Shown here piece by piece: positions 19,563 through 28,950 of a stretch of DNA of 64,000 nucleotides. The stretch's first letter is position 1, and the number at the start of each line of letters is the position of its first letter. The DNA is from Pseudoalteromonas lipolytica (lineage in GTDB: Bacteria; Pseudomonadota; Gammaproteobacteria; Enterobacterales; Alteromonadaceae), in contig NZ_FPAZ01000003.1 of NCBI RefSeq assembly GCF_900116435.1, forward strand, positions 1,225 through 65,224, given 5' to 3'. Below the pieces are notes generated by a model that made no database searches, was not told the DNA's origin, and was given only the letters and a program-made list of their open reading frames with translations. Made by a program: the position numbers and the translations under genes.

Positions 19563-19829
19563 ATGAATGCCGTTGTATTTGATGCAATTAAAACCCTTCT
19601 TGATGAAGGTAAAACCCCTACAGTTGCGCTAACAAAAAGCAAACTATCACAACCGATGCCAATGCCTGTAATTATTGCAGCTGTTAGTCAGTATAAAAAC
19701 AATCCGGATTCAATTAAAAATTTTATTAATAACCCGTCAAATGAACATGTTAGTGCGCCAAAAGAAAGTCAATTAGATCGTATTGAAGCAAAACTAGATA
19801 GGTTATTAGCATTACTTGAGAAAAAATAA
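19563..19829 (+). CDS. Small hypothetical protein with C-terminal coiled coil
   Basis: 88 residues from MNAVVFDAIK; an upstream in-frame ATG would add 18 residues but has no better ribosome-binding site. The N-terminal half (KTLLDEGKTPTVALTKSKL) looks like a small helical domain reminiscent of DNA-binding KfrA-type N-termini, and the end (SQLDRIEAKLDRLLALLEKK) is a heptad coiled coil. I do not recognise the family. Its stop overlaps the next start (TAATG), so it is coupled to the DUF2310 gene. Confidence 0.65.
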   Translation: MNAVVFDAIKTLLDEGKTPTVALTKSKLSQPMPMPVIIAAVSQYKNNPDSIKNFINNPSNEHVSAPKESQLDRIEAKLDRLLALLEKK

Positions 19830-20602
19830 TGTTTGTTGTCGATCTGACTTTTGATTGCTACCAAGATACCACCCTAGAGCTTGCTGAACAGGCAATAAAC
19901 CGCCTTGTGAATGCATTGCGATTTAATGGCCAAATAATTGGTGATGAATTCCCCACTGTTTTAAAAGATGGCTATTTTATTACGCGTGTTATGTGCCCAA
20001 CCGAAGATGCGATGCACCCGCTTAACAACAGCCCGTTTGTTAAACACAGCATTGAGCAACTGCACTCGGCGGGATTGTTAGCGCCTAAAGTGAAAGTGAT
20101 CGGCCAAGATATACATTCAAATGGGGCTGACGCGTGTCAGGACCCATCGTGTTATATTTTATACACCACTTATGTGCATACCTGCAGCCCACTTTATTGT
20201 GGTGATGACTTTTTGCCTGTCCCCCTGTTTCGTATTCCAGCCATTGCTAATGGTGATTACAAAACACTGATCAAATGGCAAGAAGACTGGCAAGCATGCG
20301 ATCAAATCCAGATCAATGGCGCTACGCGTTGCGAGTTTCCAGCCCTTGAGGAAATGGCGAGCACACAAAGTGATTTGTATCGTCGTGGTAAAGACATTAC
20401 TAAGCGAATAAGTTATTTGACTAAAAAACCTGTCTACTATTACTTATATCGTGTTGGTGGTATTGATAAAGAATCAGAACTCAAACGACGTTGTCCAAGC
20501 TGTGATGGTGACTGGAAACTGCCTGAGCCATGGTTTGGCTTATTTGATTTTAGATGTGAGCCCTGTGGCCTTGTATCGAATATATCGTGGGATTTTCAGT
20601 AA
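19829..20602 (+). CDS. DUF2310 family zinc-ribbon protein
   Basis: 257 residues. Two CxxC knuckles, CPSCDG and CEPCGL near residues 220-245, form a zinc ribbon at the C-terminus. CSPLYCGDD and ILYTTYVHTCSP lie mid-protein. Matches the DUF2310 family described only as zinc-ribbon, possibly nucleic-acid binding. It ends an operon with the small gene before it and is followed by a clear terminator. Confidence 0.8.
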   Translation: MFVVDLTFDCYQDTTLELAEQAINRLVNALRFNGQIIGDEFPTVLKDGYFITRVMCPTEDAMHPLNNSPFVKHSIEQLHSAGLLAPKVKVIGQDIHSNGADACQDPSCYILYTTYVHTCSPLYCGDDFLPVPLFRIPAIANGDYKTLIKWQEDWQACDQIQINGATRCEFPALEEMASTQSDLYRRGKDITKRISYLTKKPVYYYLYRVGGIDKESELKRRCPSCDGDWKLPEPWFGLFDFRCEPCGLVSNISWDFQ

Positions 20603-20607
20603 ACATA

Positions 20608-20629
20608 AGGGGCACACAGCCCCTTTTTG
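20608..20629 (+). terminator. Terminator after the DUF2310 gene
   Basis: GGGGC-ACACA-GCCCC stem-loop followed by TTTTTG. Confidence 0.85.
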
Positions 20630-20640
20630 TTTATTAAACT

Positions 20641-20847
20641 ATACCAATGCAATGCGCTTAATTAATACCACTGTGCTTAATTAAGTGGTCTATTTTGAGG
20701 CAATAAAACCGCGTTGATAACAAGGCAAAAATGTCGTTATTTAGGTGTTGTTCTGCATCCATACAGTCGTAAATCAGACATTTTTAACGCAGGTAGCAAC
20801 AAGTTTAATCCCTCAAAATGATTAAGTATTATTGCAGGTTGGTATTA
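20641..20847. repeat. Palindromic intergenic repeat, copy B
   Basis: Begins ATACCAATGCAATGCGCTTA and ends TTGGTATTA, with inner inverted arms TCTATTTTGAGGC and CCTCAAAATGATTAAG. The first about 25 bp are partly duplicated (a second TACCACTGTGCTTAATTAAG follows). The central loop is shorter than in other copies: the segment with CTCGGCAATTGC is missing. The right end supplies the TAA stop of syd on the minus strand. Confidence 0.9.
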
Positions 20848-21384
20848 AACCGTTACCATATCTAAAAACTCACTAATGCTGTTAGCAAGTACATGGTGCG
20901 GTTTTTTGCCCACGTATTCTAAACACACCTGACCGTTTTCAACTAACACCGTAATCAGCAAATCATCTTGCTCTGTGAGGCCAATAAATACGGTCTCAGG
21001 CTGTTTTAACTTACGTTTCATAAGCACATGCCCGGTAATATTTTGTTGCAGGCGGCTAAAATCGTCTTCATTCCATGCTTGTAATAACTCAATATGATGA
21101 TCGTTTATATTTAACAGCACGTTGCCCGCATAAAGGTGGCCAAATAACGCATTTAACCCTTCAGGGAAGCGAAGCTCAAGCGCACTGGCTAGGTCATCTA
21201 AAGAACCTGCTGGCTGCTGCGCAACGGCACGCCATTGAATTAAACCTTGCTCGTCCACTTCACCGTGTTCACAAGGACTTGGCCAAGCGGTGTCATGTTC
21301 AATGACAGGAAACTTTCCTGTACGCTCTAGGCATTTTTCACTAAATGCTTGGTGTAACTTATCCAGTTTTGAAGAAACAGACAT
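20845..21384 (-). CDS. syd: SecY-interacting protein Syd
   Basis: 179 residues from MSVSSKLDKL. I reject a start 138 bp upstream because it would run into the divergent queF gene. The LLQAWNEDDFSRLQQNITGHVLMKRKLKQP segment (two halves, about 98-127) and the closing LANSISEFLDMV match Syd, a peripheral protein that binds SecY and may check Sec translocon integrity. E. coli also has syd divergent from queF. The stop codon overlaps the end of repeat copy B. Confidence 0.9.
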   Translation of the reverse strand: MSVSSKLDKLHQAFSEKCLERTGKFPVIEHDTAWPSPCEHGEVDEQGLIQWRAVAQQPAGSLDDLASALELRFPEGLNALFGHLYAGNVLLNINDHHIELLQAWNEDDFSRLQQNITGHVLMKRKLKQPETVFIGLTEQDDLLITVLVENGQVCLEYVGKKPHHVLANSISEFLDMVTV

Positions 21385-21443
21385 ACTGCGAAACTCATTA
21401 GCTTTAGGTATAATGCCGTTATTGTAACCACAAAAGTGTAAAG

Positions 21444-22289
21444 ATGACAGATTACAGCAACTCCCCCGAACTAAAAAACAGCGTGCTTGGTAAGTCAACG
21501 GACTATGTTGATACCTATACACCTAGCTTGTTGTTTCCTATTGCCCGTAAACTAAACCGCGATGCACTCGGTGTGAGCGAAGATAACTTACCTTTTAAGG
21601 GCCAAGATATTTGGACAGGCTATGAATTATCATGGCTAAATAGTAAAGGTAAGCCGATGGTTGCTGTCGCTACATTCGTGTTTCCTTGCCAAAGTAGTCA
21701 TATTATTGAATCAAAGTCATTCAAGCTTTATTTGAATAGTTTTAACCAAACTCGCTTTACATCGACTGAAGAAGTGCACCAAGCACTTACACGCGATTTG
21801 TCAGCGGCGGTGAATGCAAACGTGAACGTTACTTTGTATCGTGCAGATGATCATAATTGCTTACCATTTAGTGCGCTACCGGGTGAGTGTATTGATGATC
21901 TCGATATTGAAATCTCAAGTTATGACATTGATGCAACATCACTTTGCCATAGCCATGATGAAAAGGTATCTGAAACCTTACACAGCCACCTTTTAAAGTC
22001 GAACTGTTTAATCACCTCTCAGCCAGATTGGGCCAGCGTGATCATTCGTTACACCGGCCAAGCAATCAGTCACGAAGCCTTATTAAAGTATTTGATTTCG
22101 TTTAGAACTCACAATGAGTTCCACGAACAATGTGTTGAGCGTATTTACTGTGACTTAATGCAGCACTTAAACATTGATGAGCTTGAAGTGTATGCTCGCT
22201 ATACACGCCGAGGTGGTTTAGATATCAATCCTTATCGCTCGACGAATCAAGACGCAACCCCCTTTAACGTGAAAATTAATCGCCAATAA
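21444..22289 (+). CDS. queF: NADPH-dependent 7-cyano-7-deazaguanine reductase
   Basis: 281 residues, the long two-domain (YqcD-type) QueF. It reduces the nitrile of preQ0 to the amine of preQ1 in queuosine synthesis. The QueF motif [11 protein letters not shown] lies at 89-99 and the nucleophilic Cys is probably Cys188 ([11 protein letters not shown]). queE and queC, two earlier steps, are at 50.3-51.8 kb. A perfect palindromic terminator follows. Confidence 0.95.
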   Translation: MTDYSNSPELKNSVLGKSTDYVDTYTPSLLFPIARKLNRDALGVSEDNLPFKGQDIWTGYELSWLNSKGKPMVAVATFVFPCQSSHIIESKSFKLYLNSFNQTRFTSTEEVHQALTRDLSAAVNANVNVTLYRADDHNCLPFSALPGECIDDLDIEISSYDIDATSLCHSHDEKVSETLHSHLLKSNCLITSQPDWASVIIRYTGQAISHEALLKYLISFRTHNEFHEQCVERIYCDLMQHLNIDELEVYARYTRRGGLDINPYRSTNQDATPFNVKINRQ

Positions 22290-22300
22290 GCAGAACTCAA

Positions 22301-22335
22301 GCAATAAAAAACCGAGTAACTCGGTTTTTTATTGC
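22301..22335. terminator. Bidirectional terminator between queF and the asparaginase-like gene
   Basis: A perfect 16-bp inverted repeat, GCAATAAAAAACCGAG and its complement, around a TAA loop. T-runs follow the stem on both strands, serving the two convergent genes. Confidence 0.9.
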
Positions 22336-22404
22336 TTATCTAATCGTTAAGCAGCATTGCAGAAGAGATTAACGCGTCGATTTCTTTTTAACAGCCCAGC
22401 TTCG

Positions 22405-23448
22405 TTACTCATCGTTGAAGATCGCAACATACGTTGGTGTTGTATTTGATTTACTCGCGCGATACATGCCAGCAGTATTAAACGGCAAACTAATATTGCC
22501 TTTCGTATCAATAATAATTACACCGCCAGTGCCACCAACAGGCATTAATACATCGTGGATGACTTCGTTACCCGCTTCAGCAATCGTTTTACCTTGGTAT
22601 TTCACACGTGCGCAGATATCTGCGGCAACGTTGTAGCGAATAAAGTACTCGCCATGGCCGGTTGCCGACACAGCACACGATGCATTTTCGGCAAAGGTGC
22701 CCGCACCAATCACAGGCGCATCACCAACGCGTCCAAAGCGTTTAGCTGTCATTCCCCCCGTTGAAGTACCTGCCGCAATGTTGCCATTTTTATCTAGTGC
22801 AACGGCACCAACCGTGCCCATTTTGTAATTAACAGGTAACGCTTTATGTGCTGCTTGGTAATCTTTGCTGGTCACTTTCTCTTTATCGAGTTTTTCTTTG
22901 GCTTTTAGTAAAGCTTCATATCGGTCTTCGGTATCAAATAAATTATTTTCAACCAATGGCATGCCCTGAGTTTTTGCAAACTCTTCGGCTCCTTGGCCAC
23001 TTAACATCACATGCACCGATTTTTCCATCACTAAACGCGCTAGATTAATGGGATTTTCAATATGCTTTACACCAGACACGGCACCGGCTTGACGAGAACG
23101 GCCATCCATAATTGACGCATCTAATTCGTGTGTCCCGTCGTAGGTATATACCGCACCACGCCCTGCATTAAAATAAGGTGAATTCTCAAGTACATTGATT
23201 GCCGCAGTGATGGCATCTAAGCTTTCTCCGCCTTTTTCTAACACAGAATAGCCTGTTTCAACCGCCTCTTTTAATTTTGCACGGTAGGCTTTTTCTTGCT
23301 CTGGGGTAAAACGGCTTTTCTCGATGGTTCCCGCTCCACCATGAATGGCAATAGCGAATGGTTGCTCTGCTGAGTAAGCAAACGTGCTTGTCGTTAACGC
23401 ACTGAATGCAACGACTGAAGTGAGTAATGTTCTTAGCATAGTGGGCAC
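22405..23448 (-). CDS. Isoaspartyl peptidase/L-asparaginase (Ntn hydrolase, IaaA type)
   Basis: 347 residues with a signal peptide (about 1-27, cleaved near YSA|EQP), so it is periplasmic. AIAIHGGAGTI (about 33-43) starts the mature fold. The self-cleaving nucleophile is Thr212 in KMGTVGAVALD, giving alpha and beta subunits; STGGMTAKR and GHGEYFIR belong to the beta subunit. It should hydrolyse isoaspartyl dipeptides and possibly asparagine. The start may be the second Met (MLRTLL). It is transcribed alone between terminators. Confidence 0.9.
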   Translation of the reverse strand: MPTMLRTLLTSVVAFSALTTSTFAYSAEQPFAIAIHGGAGTIEKSRFTPEQEKAYRAKLKEAVETGYSVLEKGGESLDAITAAINVLENSPYFNAGRGAVYTYDGTHELDASIMDGRSRQAGAVSGVKHIENPINLARLVMEKSVHVMLSGQGAEEFAKTQGMPLVENNLFDTEDRYEALLKAKEKLDKEKVTSKDYQAAHKALPVNYKMGTVGAVALDKNGNIAAGTSTGGMTAKRFGRVGDAPVIGAGTFAENASCAVSATGHGEYFIRYNVAADICARVKYQGKTIAEAGNEVIHDVLMPVGGTGGVIIIDTKGNISLPFNTAGMYRASKSNTTPTYVAIFNDE

Positions 23449-23524
23449 TTAAATTGAGTGTATTTTGTAAGTCCAATGTGAATAATTTACGACTGTTTTT
23501 CAAGCTTTAACCGACGAAAGAAAC

Positions 23525-23549
23525 AAAAAAAGCGCCTAATGGCGCTTTT
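23525..23549 (-). terminator. Terminator after the first SapC gene
   Basis: On the minus strand GCGCC-ATTA-GGCGC is followed by TTTTTTTGTTT. Confidence 0.85.
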
Positions 23550-23566
23550 CTGTTTGCTGTTTAAAA

Positions 23567-24271
23567 TTAAGCTTTAGCCGCTTTTAAACGCGCTAAACGT
23601 GCTACTTGATGAGTAGACGTTAAGAAAGAGTAGATAGGTGCTAGGTAACCACGTTTACGAAGGTCTAAGAACTCTTCATCGCTTAATGAGTTAAGTTTTT
23701 TCTCATCAACCAGGTAGATACCGTTAATGTCTTTCTTCTCACCTTTGATTTCTACTGTTAGCGTTTGTGCTACAAGTAGTTCTTTATCTGCAAGGTATTT
23801 AGTGAATGCTTCAGTTACTTGAGAAAACTCGATGAAAGAAACAAGCGCTTCTTTACGACGTTTAAGGTACTCAGTTTCTTCACCATTTTCGAAAAGTGCA
23901 TTACCAGTTTCTTCGCTAACTAAAGGGCTTGCTTCGTCGATAACGATGCCAAATTGGTCAGCTTCTGGGTGCTTAACAAGACCCAGTGGGTAGCGAGTCA
24001 TTGCCATTGGTGCAAATGCAGCTGTCCACTTGTCGTCTTGAATGAAAAGGTTTTCACCTGGCTCTAGACCAAATAACGCAACGGCTTGAAATTGACCTGA
24101 CTCGTTGTTTTTAACAAATGCCATTGGGAATTCATTTGCGATACGTGCAAATTCGTGTGCAACCACAGGAACTAAATGCTGAGTTTTCATGAACTCAATA
24201 TTGATGCCGTTTTGAATTTTAGTGTTGGCATGTTTTTCGTTATGTAAAGGCTGTACTTGTTGCTCCGCCAT
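23567..24271 (-). CDS. SapC family protein (copy 1)
   Basis: 234 residues, no signal peptide or membrane segment. The pattern FARIANEFPMAFVKN..GQFQAVALFGLEPGENLFI, then W-x-AAFAPMAMTRYPL, and a C-terminal LDLRKRGYLAPIYSFLTS is that of the SapC family, of unknown molecular function. GGAG lies 8 bp before the start. SapC genes commonly sit beside TonB-dependent receptors and cupin-like genes, as here, so a role in handling or sensing the receptor's substrate is inferred from context only. Confidence 0.85.
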   Translation of the reverse strand: MAEQQVQPLHNEKHANTKIQNGINIEFMKTQHLVPVVAHEFARIANEFPMAFVKNNESGQFQAVALFGLEPGENLFIQDDKWTAAFAPMAMTRYPLGLVKHPEADQFGIVIDEASPLVSEETGNALFENGEETEYLKRRKEALVSFIEFSQVTEAFTKYLADKELLVAQTLTVEIKGEKKDINGIYLVDEKKLNSLSDEEFLDLRKRGYLAPIYSFLTSTHQVARLARLKAAKA

Positions 24272-24416
24272 GATACTGCTCCATTAAATTTTATAATATG
24301 TTTTTTGCTGTTAGTGCCCAAAGCCTATAGGTTTTGGCAACAAAAAGGAAGTGAAAATTTTGTGGCAGTTTGTAGCAATACAAGCAACCACTGGTAACAA
24401 AATACACTACAACTTT

Positions 24417-25121
24417 TTAGATGGCATCAGCAGAAAGGTTTATTAGGCGCTGGAATTGTCCAAGTGACATTAAATGCGCATATATAGCTTCTAGCATGCC
24501 ATTTTTTTGCAACATTAAAAGGTCATCATCACCTAAAGACTTAAGAAGGTCGCGATCTACCGCATAAAGTCCTAAGATTTGTTTTTTATTACCGTCACCA
24601 AGATCATACTTAAACGGAAACTCTGCCAATAAACCTAATTCACGTAACTTATTTAAAAAGTGTTCTGACATCGCTTCTTGTTCTGCTATGTTTTTAAGTT
24701 GGGCTTGTTTCGATCTTAAATAATCTGATGGTTCGCCGTTAGCATTAAAAAGCGCTATACCTTCTTGCTCATCATTTAAGGCTGACGAGTTTACGGCCAT
24801 CATTACATCGCCATTTTCCCCTTTAGCTAGTGAAAATGGGTACTTTGAAATATGTTGTGGTATATAAATCGAATCAAATTTCCCTTTTTTCATGAATACA
24901 TTTTTACCCGCTTCAAGCCCTAATACAGCAACCATTAAGAAGCGTTCTTCATTATTGGATGACTTCATAAAACAAATGGGAAAATTTAGGGCAACCTTAG
25001 CCAATTCACTTGGTATCACATTAATTACATGTTGCGACGCAATATGGGGATAATATATATCAATATCTATGTGATAATTTTGATGCTGATCCACACTAAA
25101 AATTTCATAAACCTCTGACAT
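24417..25121 (-). CDS. SapC family protein (copy 2)
   Basis: 234 residues, a diverged paralogue of the gene at 23567 with the same layout: LAKVALNFPICFMKSS..RFLMVAVLGLEAGKNVFM, IYIPQHISKYPFSLA, and LMLQKNGMLEAIYAHLMSL. Similarity is moderate, so the duplication is old. It is upstream of copy 1 with 145 bp between them and divergent from the cupin-like gene. Base composition is more AT-rich than in copy 1. Confidence 0.83.
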   Translation of the reverse strand: MSEVYEIFSVDQHQNYHIDIDIYYPHIASQHVINVIPSELAKVALNFPICFMKSSNNEERFLMVAVLGLEAGKNVFMKKGKFDSIYIPQHISKYPFSLAKGENGDVMMAVNSSALNDEQEGIALFNANGEPSDYLRSKQAQLKNIAEQEAMSEHFLNKLRELGLLAEFPFKYDLGDGNKKQILGLYAVDRDLLKSLGDDDLLMLQKNGMLEAIYAHLMSLGQFQRLINLSADAI

Positions 25122-25183
25122 AACTCGCTCTTTAATTGTTATAATTAATTTTAAATTAACATGTATTATCGGCCATTAAAAGC

Positions 25184-26197
25184 ATGGAATTAAAAAGAAT
25201 AAAAGCAGAAAGCACAACCCAACTTAAAAGCCATTTAGAATCATCAGAAAAGCCTGTAATTATAACAAATCTTTTTAGTGATTGGCCTTGCATTTCTTTA
25301 GCGAAAGAGTCGCCACTTAAATTTTTAAGAAGTCTAATGTCGCAAGCCAATAATGTGAATGTAGATACATTATTAATTAGAAAAGAACACAATGGAATAA
25401 TCGGTTACTCTGATGAGAGCTTTAACAATCATACTTTTACTAAATATGAAGTACCCTTGCAATCAGTTTTAAAAAGGTTGACTATTGATTACAACAAGGT
25501 TGATATCGATAGAGTCGCGATTCAAAGTGCATTATTATCTGAATGCCTGCCAAATTTTAGCACCCTTAATCCATCACCTGATTTCTTAGAAAGTATTACA
25601 CCTAGAATTTGGTTAGGTAACGAAACCACAGTCCCTGGGCACTATGACACAGAGCACAACATAGCACTAAACCTTTGTGGTAAAAGAACTTTTTATTTAC
25701 TCCCAACGCATGCTATCTCTTCTTTGTATCTAGCACCGATTGACCGCGCAATCACAGGACCAGCAATAAGTTTAGTCGATTTTGAAAACCCAGATCTAGA
25801 TAAGTTTCCTAAATTCAAGTCTGTCCAAAATCAAATAGTTACAGCAAATTTACAAGCTGGTGAGGCATTATATATCCCTCCTTTATGGTGGCATAATGTA
25901 AAAGCTAAAGATAAATTTAATATGCTAGTTAACTATTGGTGGAAGGATGATTTTTTATTAAAAAATACGACTCAACAACCTTCTGATAGTTTACTACACA
26001 CATTATTAACGATAAGAAACCTGCCAAAACAACAAAAATCCGGATGGCAATCTATATTTAATTATTACATCTTCAATAATGATGAAAATACTTATGAAAA
26101 AAATAATTACAATGGAATATTATCAGCAAGCAAGGATGATATAAAAGATATTGAAGAAGTCATAATAAAAAGAATTAACAAACAAAAACGCCGCTAA
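25184..26197 (+). CDS. Cupin-like/JmjC-type protein (cupin_8)
   Basis: 337 residues. A JmjC-like double-stranded beta-helix is indicated by the probable Fe(II) triad His153-x-Asp155 (GHYDTEHN) and His237 (PPLWWHNV), with IPPLWWHNVK the usual late motif. The family includes 2-oxoglutarate oxygenases that hydroxylate proteins or small molecules. Genes of this type recur next to TonB-dependent receptors and SapC genes in marine and Xanthomonas-type bacteria; the substrate is unknown. The gene is markedly AT-rich compared with neighbours. Its stop codon lies inside the terminator stem. Confidence 0.82.
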   Translation: MELKRIKAESTTQLKSHLESSEKPVIITNLFSDWPCISLAKESPLKFLRSLMSQANNVNVDTLLIRKEHNGIIGYSDESFNNHTFTKYEVPLQSVLKRLTIDYNKVDIDRVAIQSALLSECLPNFSTLNPSPDFLESITPRIWLGNETTVPGHYDTEHNIALNLCGKRTFYLLPTHAISSLYLAPIDRAITGPAISLVDFENPDLDKFPKFKSVQNQIVTANLQAGEALYIPPLWWHNVKAKDKFNMLVNYWWKDDFLLKNTTQQPSDSLLHTLLTIRNLPKQQKSGWQSIFNYYIFNNDENTYEKNNYNGILSASKDDIKDIEEVIIKRINKQKRR

Positions 26198-26220
26198 AGT
26201 TAGCGGCATTTTTATTTTTA
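26188..26220. terminator. Bidirectional terminator between cupin-like and receptor genes
   Basis: GCCGCTAA-AG-TTAGCGGC (26190-26207) is followed by ATTTTTATTTTT on the plus strand and GTTTTTGTTTG on the minus strand. The TAA stop of the cupin-like gene is within the left arm. Confidence 0.88.
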
Positions 26221-26230
26221 ACTATTAATA

Positions 26231-28879
26231 TTAGAAGCGGAAATTCGCACCTAATACAAATCGACGACCATTTTCATAAATTGATAAAACACGGTCTTTA
26301 CTTGTATTATACTCAACCACTTTTTCATTAGTTAAGTTAATACCTTCAAAAACAACTGAAATATTATCGGTGACATTTACAGTTGTACTGAAGTCTAGTT
26401 GACCATAGTCATCATTCCATAGCTCTGCGCCTGAAGAGTGTAAACCTTTGTACCATTCAGTGCGGTAGTTATACATCGCGCGAACTGAGAATAAGTCACT
26501 TTCATAGTATGCCGAAGCATTTAACATATTTTCAGATGCCCCCAAAACTAAGCCTGAACCTGGGTTATTAACATCACGTTCGCCATCATTATTTGCATCT
26601 GTGTAAGTATAGTTAGCTGATATACCAAAACCACTTCCTAAATCATACTGCAATGTAGCTTCTAAACCTGTTGTTGTACCACCTGGGCCATTTTCAGGAC
26701 GTGTAACTCTAGCAGTAACCCATTTATCAGTTTTTTGGTCATAAAAATCTTGATTGTATGTACCTGATGTCTGATAGCTTTCAATATCTTTGTAGAATAG
26801 CGTAATGGCAAAAAGTGATGCATCATCAAAATAATATTCCCATGCAGCATCAAACTGATTTGCTAATTGAGGGTCTAAATTAGGGTTACCCGCTTGTGCT
26901 GTTGGGTTATCTTCCTCTAAATCGCCAGGTGCGGTAATTGGTGAAATATCAAAGAAGTTAGGACGAGCCATCGTTCTTGCCGCTGATAGACGCACAATTT
27001 GGTCTTCCGCTAGATCATATGACAAGTTAAAGTTAGGAAGAATTTCCGTATAACTGCGAGATTCAGTTACCCATTCAAGCGTTGACGGAACTAAATCTGG
27101 GTTTAACCCTGGGTTATCAACTGTTAATAGGCCAGATGAATCCGAAGAGAATAAGTAGCCCGAAGAGTCTTGATCTGTCTTCGCGACACGAACACCTAGG
27201 TTACCACGATAATCATCACCAGAGAAATCACCCTGTAAATAGAATGATGTTTTCTTCTCTTCAACCTCAAATATTTCACCTAGCACTTTATGTGCAGCAT
27301 ATGATGCGTCTGGACCTAAGCCAAGTTCAAGCATTTTAGCGCTGTTATGTGTTAATTGCTGTGTAATATCACCATTAACAACATCAGCACCTACACTATC
27401 AGATCCTAAAGCAAGATCACACTTAGCCAAAGTAGGACAATCAGTGCTAATGATTTGAGTCATGTAGTTAGGGCTTACACCATCATTTGCATAACCCCAA
27501 TGCCAACTGTAAGCTTCTCTATCTTGAGTACGCTTCTGATCACGATACTTAACACCCACTTTAACAGCAGTAAATGCCCCCATATCTACTGGAATATCAA
27601 AGTCTACTTGAGCATATGATTCTTCATCTGTAGTAGGTTTATTCCCCCCCCAAATCCAACCACCGTTAAATTTAGAAGGATCTGTACCATCGATGCCTGC
27701 ATTAACTGTAGGTGTGCTTCCCGTTAAATCGAAATTGTAATTACCTTGCCCACCATACTCCCAAGACGTTTCATTCAAAGTACCACCTTCTGCTTCAGTA
27801 GTACCTAATTCAACGTTCATATTGAAAGAATCGGTCGCAAAATCAATATCTAAATGAATTGAGTTAGTGTCGGTGCTTGAAATACGGTTTATATGATTCC
27901 AGCGAACATCAGTACCACCACTACCATATACAGCATTAGCTCCTTCGTAACTCAAAGTAGCGTTAGATGCTGGATTCATAAGTAAGTAGTTTGAGTTTGT
28001 GTTATTCACATCCATATTTGAATCTAAAATATTTAGAGTCGCACTAAATGAATCGGATGGCGCAAATTGAATTGCACTAAAAAATGTTGTTCTTTCACGA
28101 TCTTGACGGAATACTGGTACACCCATGGTACGTGGTGTATACGTACCATCATCTTGCGCATCCCAACCAAGAACTTCAAAACCTTCACGGCGCACAGTAC
28201 GATCTGATTTAGAACCCGAAACTAAGATACCAAACTTTTCATCTTCATTTTTCCAAGAAAATAAACCTTCAATTAAAGGGTCATGTTTTTCAGATGTTTC
28301 TGAATATTGACTCTGAAGATTTATATAGGTCGTATTTGCATCTAAGTCTAGAGGTTTACGAGTATGAAGAATAACTGTACCACCGATTGAACCTTCGTCT
28401 AAACGCGCTTCTGGTGACTTATATACTTCTAAGTTGCTAACAAGCGAGGAAGGAAGCATAGTAAAGTTAAAGCTACGCGAAGGATTATCTAGAATAAACC
28501 AATCTGCAGTACCAACGTTTTGACCATTTAATAACGTACGGTTTTTAGTTGGATCTGAACCACGTACCGTAATTTTTTCACCTTCACCAAACTCACGGCT
28601 TACACCTACGCCAGTAATGCGTGAAAGTGACTCGGCAACATTTTTGTCTGGAAATTTACCAATATCTTCAGCCGTGATTGAATCTACTACAGCATTGGCA
28701 AAGCGTTTGTTATTAATATCAGATTTAGCTGAAGCACGAATACCACGTACTTCAATAACTTCAACGTCTTCTTGAACTTTTGTTTCATCAGCTGCATATG
28801 CAGCGCCAGTGAACCCGGCACTCATTACAAGACCGATATTAACTGCTAATAAGCTTTTCTTAAAATTTTTAGCTAACAC
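26231..28879 (-). CDS. TonB-dependent outer membrane receptor (carbohydrate type)
   Basis: 882 residues. Signal peptide 1-29 (ending AAYAA|DET), then EVIEVRGIRAS resembling a TonB-box/plug start, plug domain to about 165 (ITAEDIGKFPDKNVAESLSRITGV), then a 22-strand barrel ending with an aromatic residue (VLGANFRF). It belongs to the large Xanthomonas/Caulobacter-type receptor class that imports oligosaccharides. Translation starts at GTG with GGGGAA 7 bp upstream. A LacI-type palindrome overlaps its predicted -35, linking it to the pgi-zwf-pgl region; the substrate is therefore probably a glucose-containing saccharide (inference). Confidence 0.93.
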   Translation of the reverse strand: MLAKNFKKSLLAVNIGLVMSAGFTGAAYAADETKVQEDVEVIEVRGIRASAKSDINNKRFANAVVDSITAEDIGKFPDKNVAESLSRITGVGVSREFGEGEKITVRGSDPTKNRTLLNGQNVGTADWFILDNPSRSFNFTMLPSSLVSNLEVYKSPEARLDEGSIGGTVILHTRKPLDLDANTTYINLQSQYSETSEKHDPLIEGLFSWKNEDEKFGILVSGSKSDRTVRREGFEVLGWDAQDDGTYTPRTMGVPVFRQDRERTTFFSAIQFAPSDSFSATLNILDSNMDVNNTNSNYLLMNPASNATLSYEGANAVYGSGGTDVRWNHINRISSTDTNSIHLDIDFATDSFNMNVELGTTEAEGGTLNETSWEYGGQGNYNFDLTGSTPTVNAGIDGTDPSKFNGGWIWGGNKPTTDEESYAQVDFDIPVDMGAFTAVKVGVKYRDQKRTQDREAYSWHWGYANDGVSPNYMTQIISTDCPTLAKCDLALGSDSVGADVVNGDITQQLTHNSAKMLELGLGPDASYAAHKVLGEIFEVEEKKTSFYLQGDFSGDDYRGNLGVRVAKTDQDSSGYLFSSDSSGLLTVDNPGLNPDLVPSTLEWVTESRSYTEILPNFNLSYDLAEDQIVRLSAARTMARPNFFDISPITAPGDLEEDNPTAQAGNPNLDPQLANQFDAAWEYYFDDASLFAITLFYKDIESYQTSGTYNQDFYDQKTDKWVTARVTRPENGPGGTTTGLEATLQYDLGSGFGISANYTYTDANNDGERDVNNPGSGLVLGASENMLNASAYYESDLFSVRAMYNYRTEWYKGLHSSGAELWNDDYGQLDFSTTVNVTDNISVVFEGINLTNEKVVEYNTSKDRVLSIYENGRRFVLGANFRF

Positions 28880-28932
28880 AGGATTCCCCTTGAATCATTT
28901 TGTTGGTTTTTATATCACTTCTGCCCAGTGAT

Positions 28933-28950
28933 GATGACAACGCTGTCATC
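28933..28950. promoter_or_regulatory. LacI-type operator overlapping the receptor promoter
   Basis: Palindrome GATGACAACGCTGTCATC. On the minus strand its right half gives TTGTCA as -35, followed after 17 bp by TGATAT as -10, about 30-55 bp before the receptor start. A repressor bound here would block transcription. It matches the palindrome at 33713. Confidence 0.75.
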
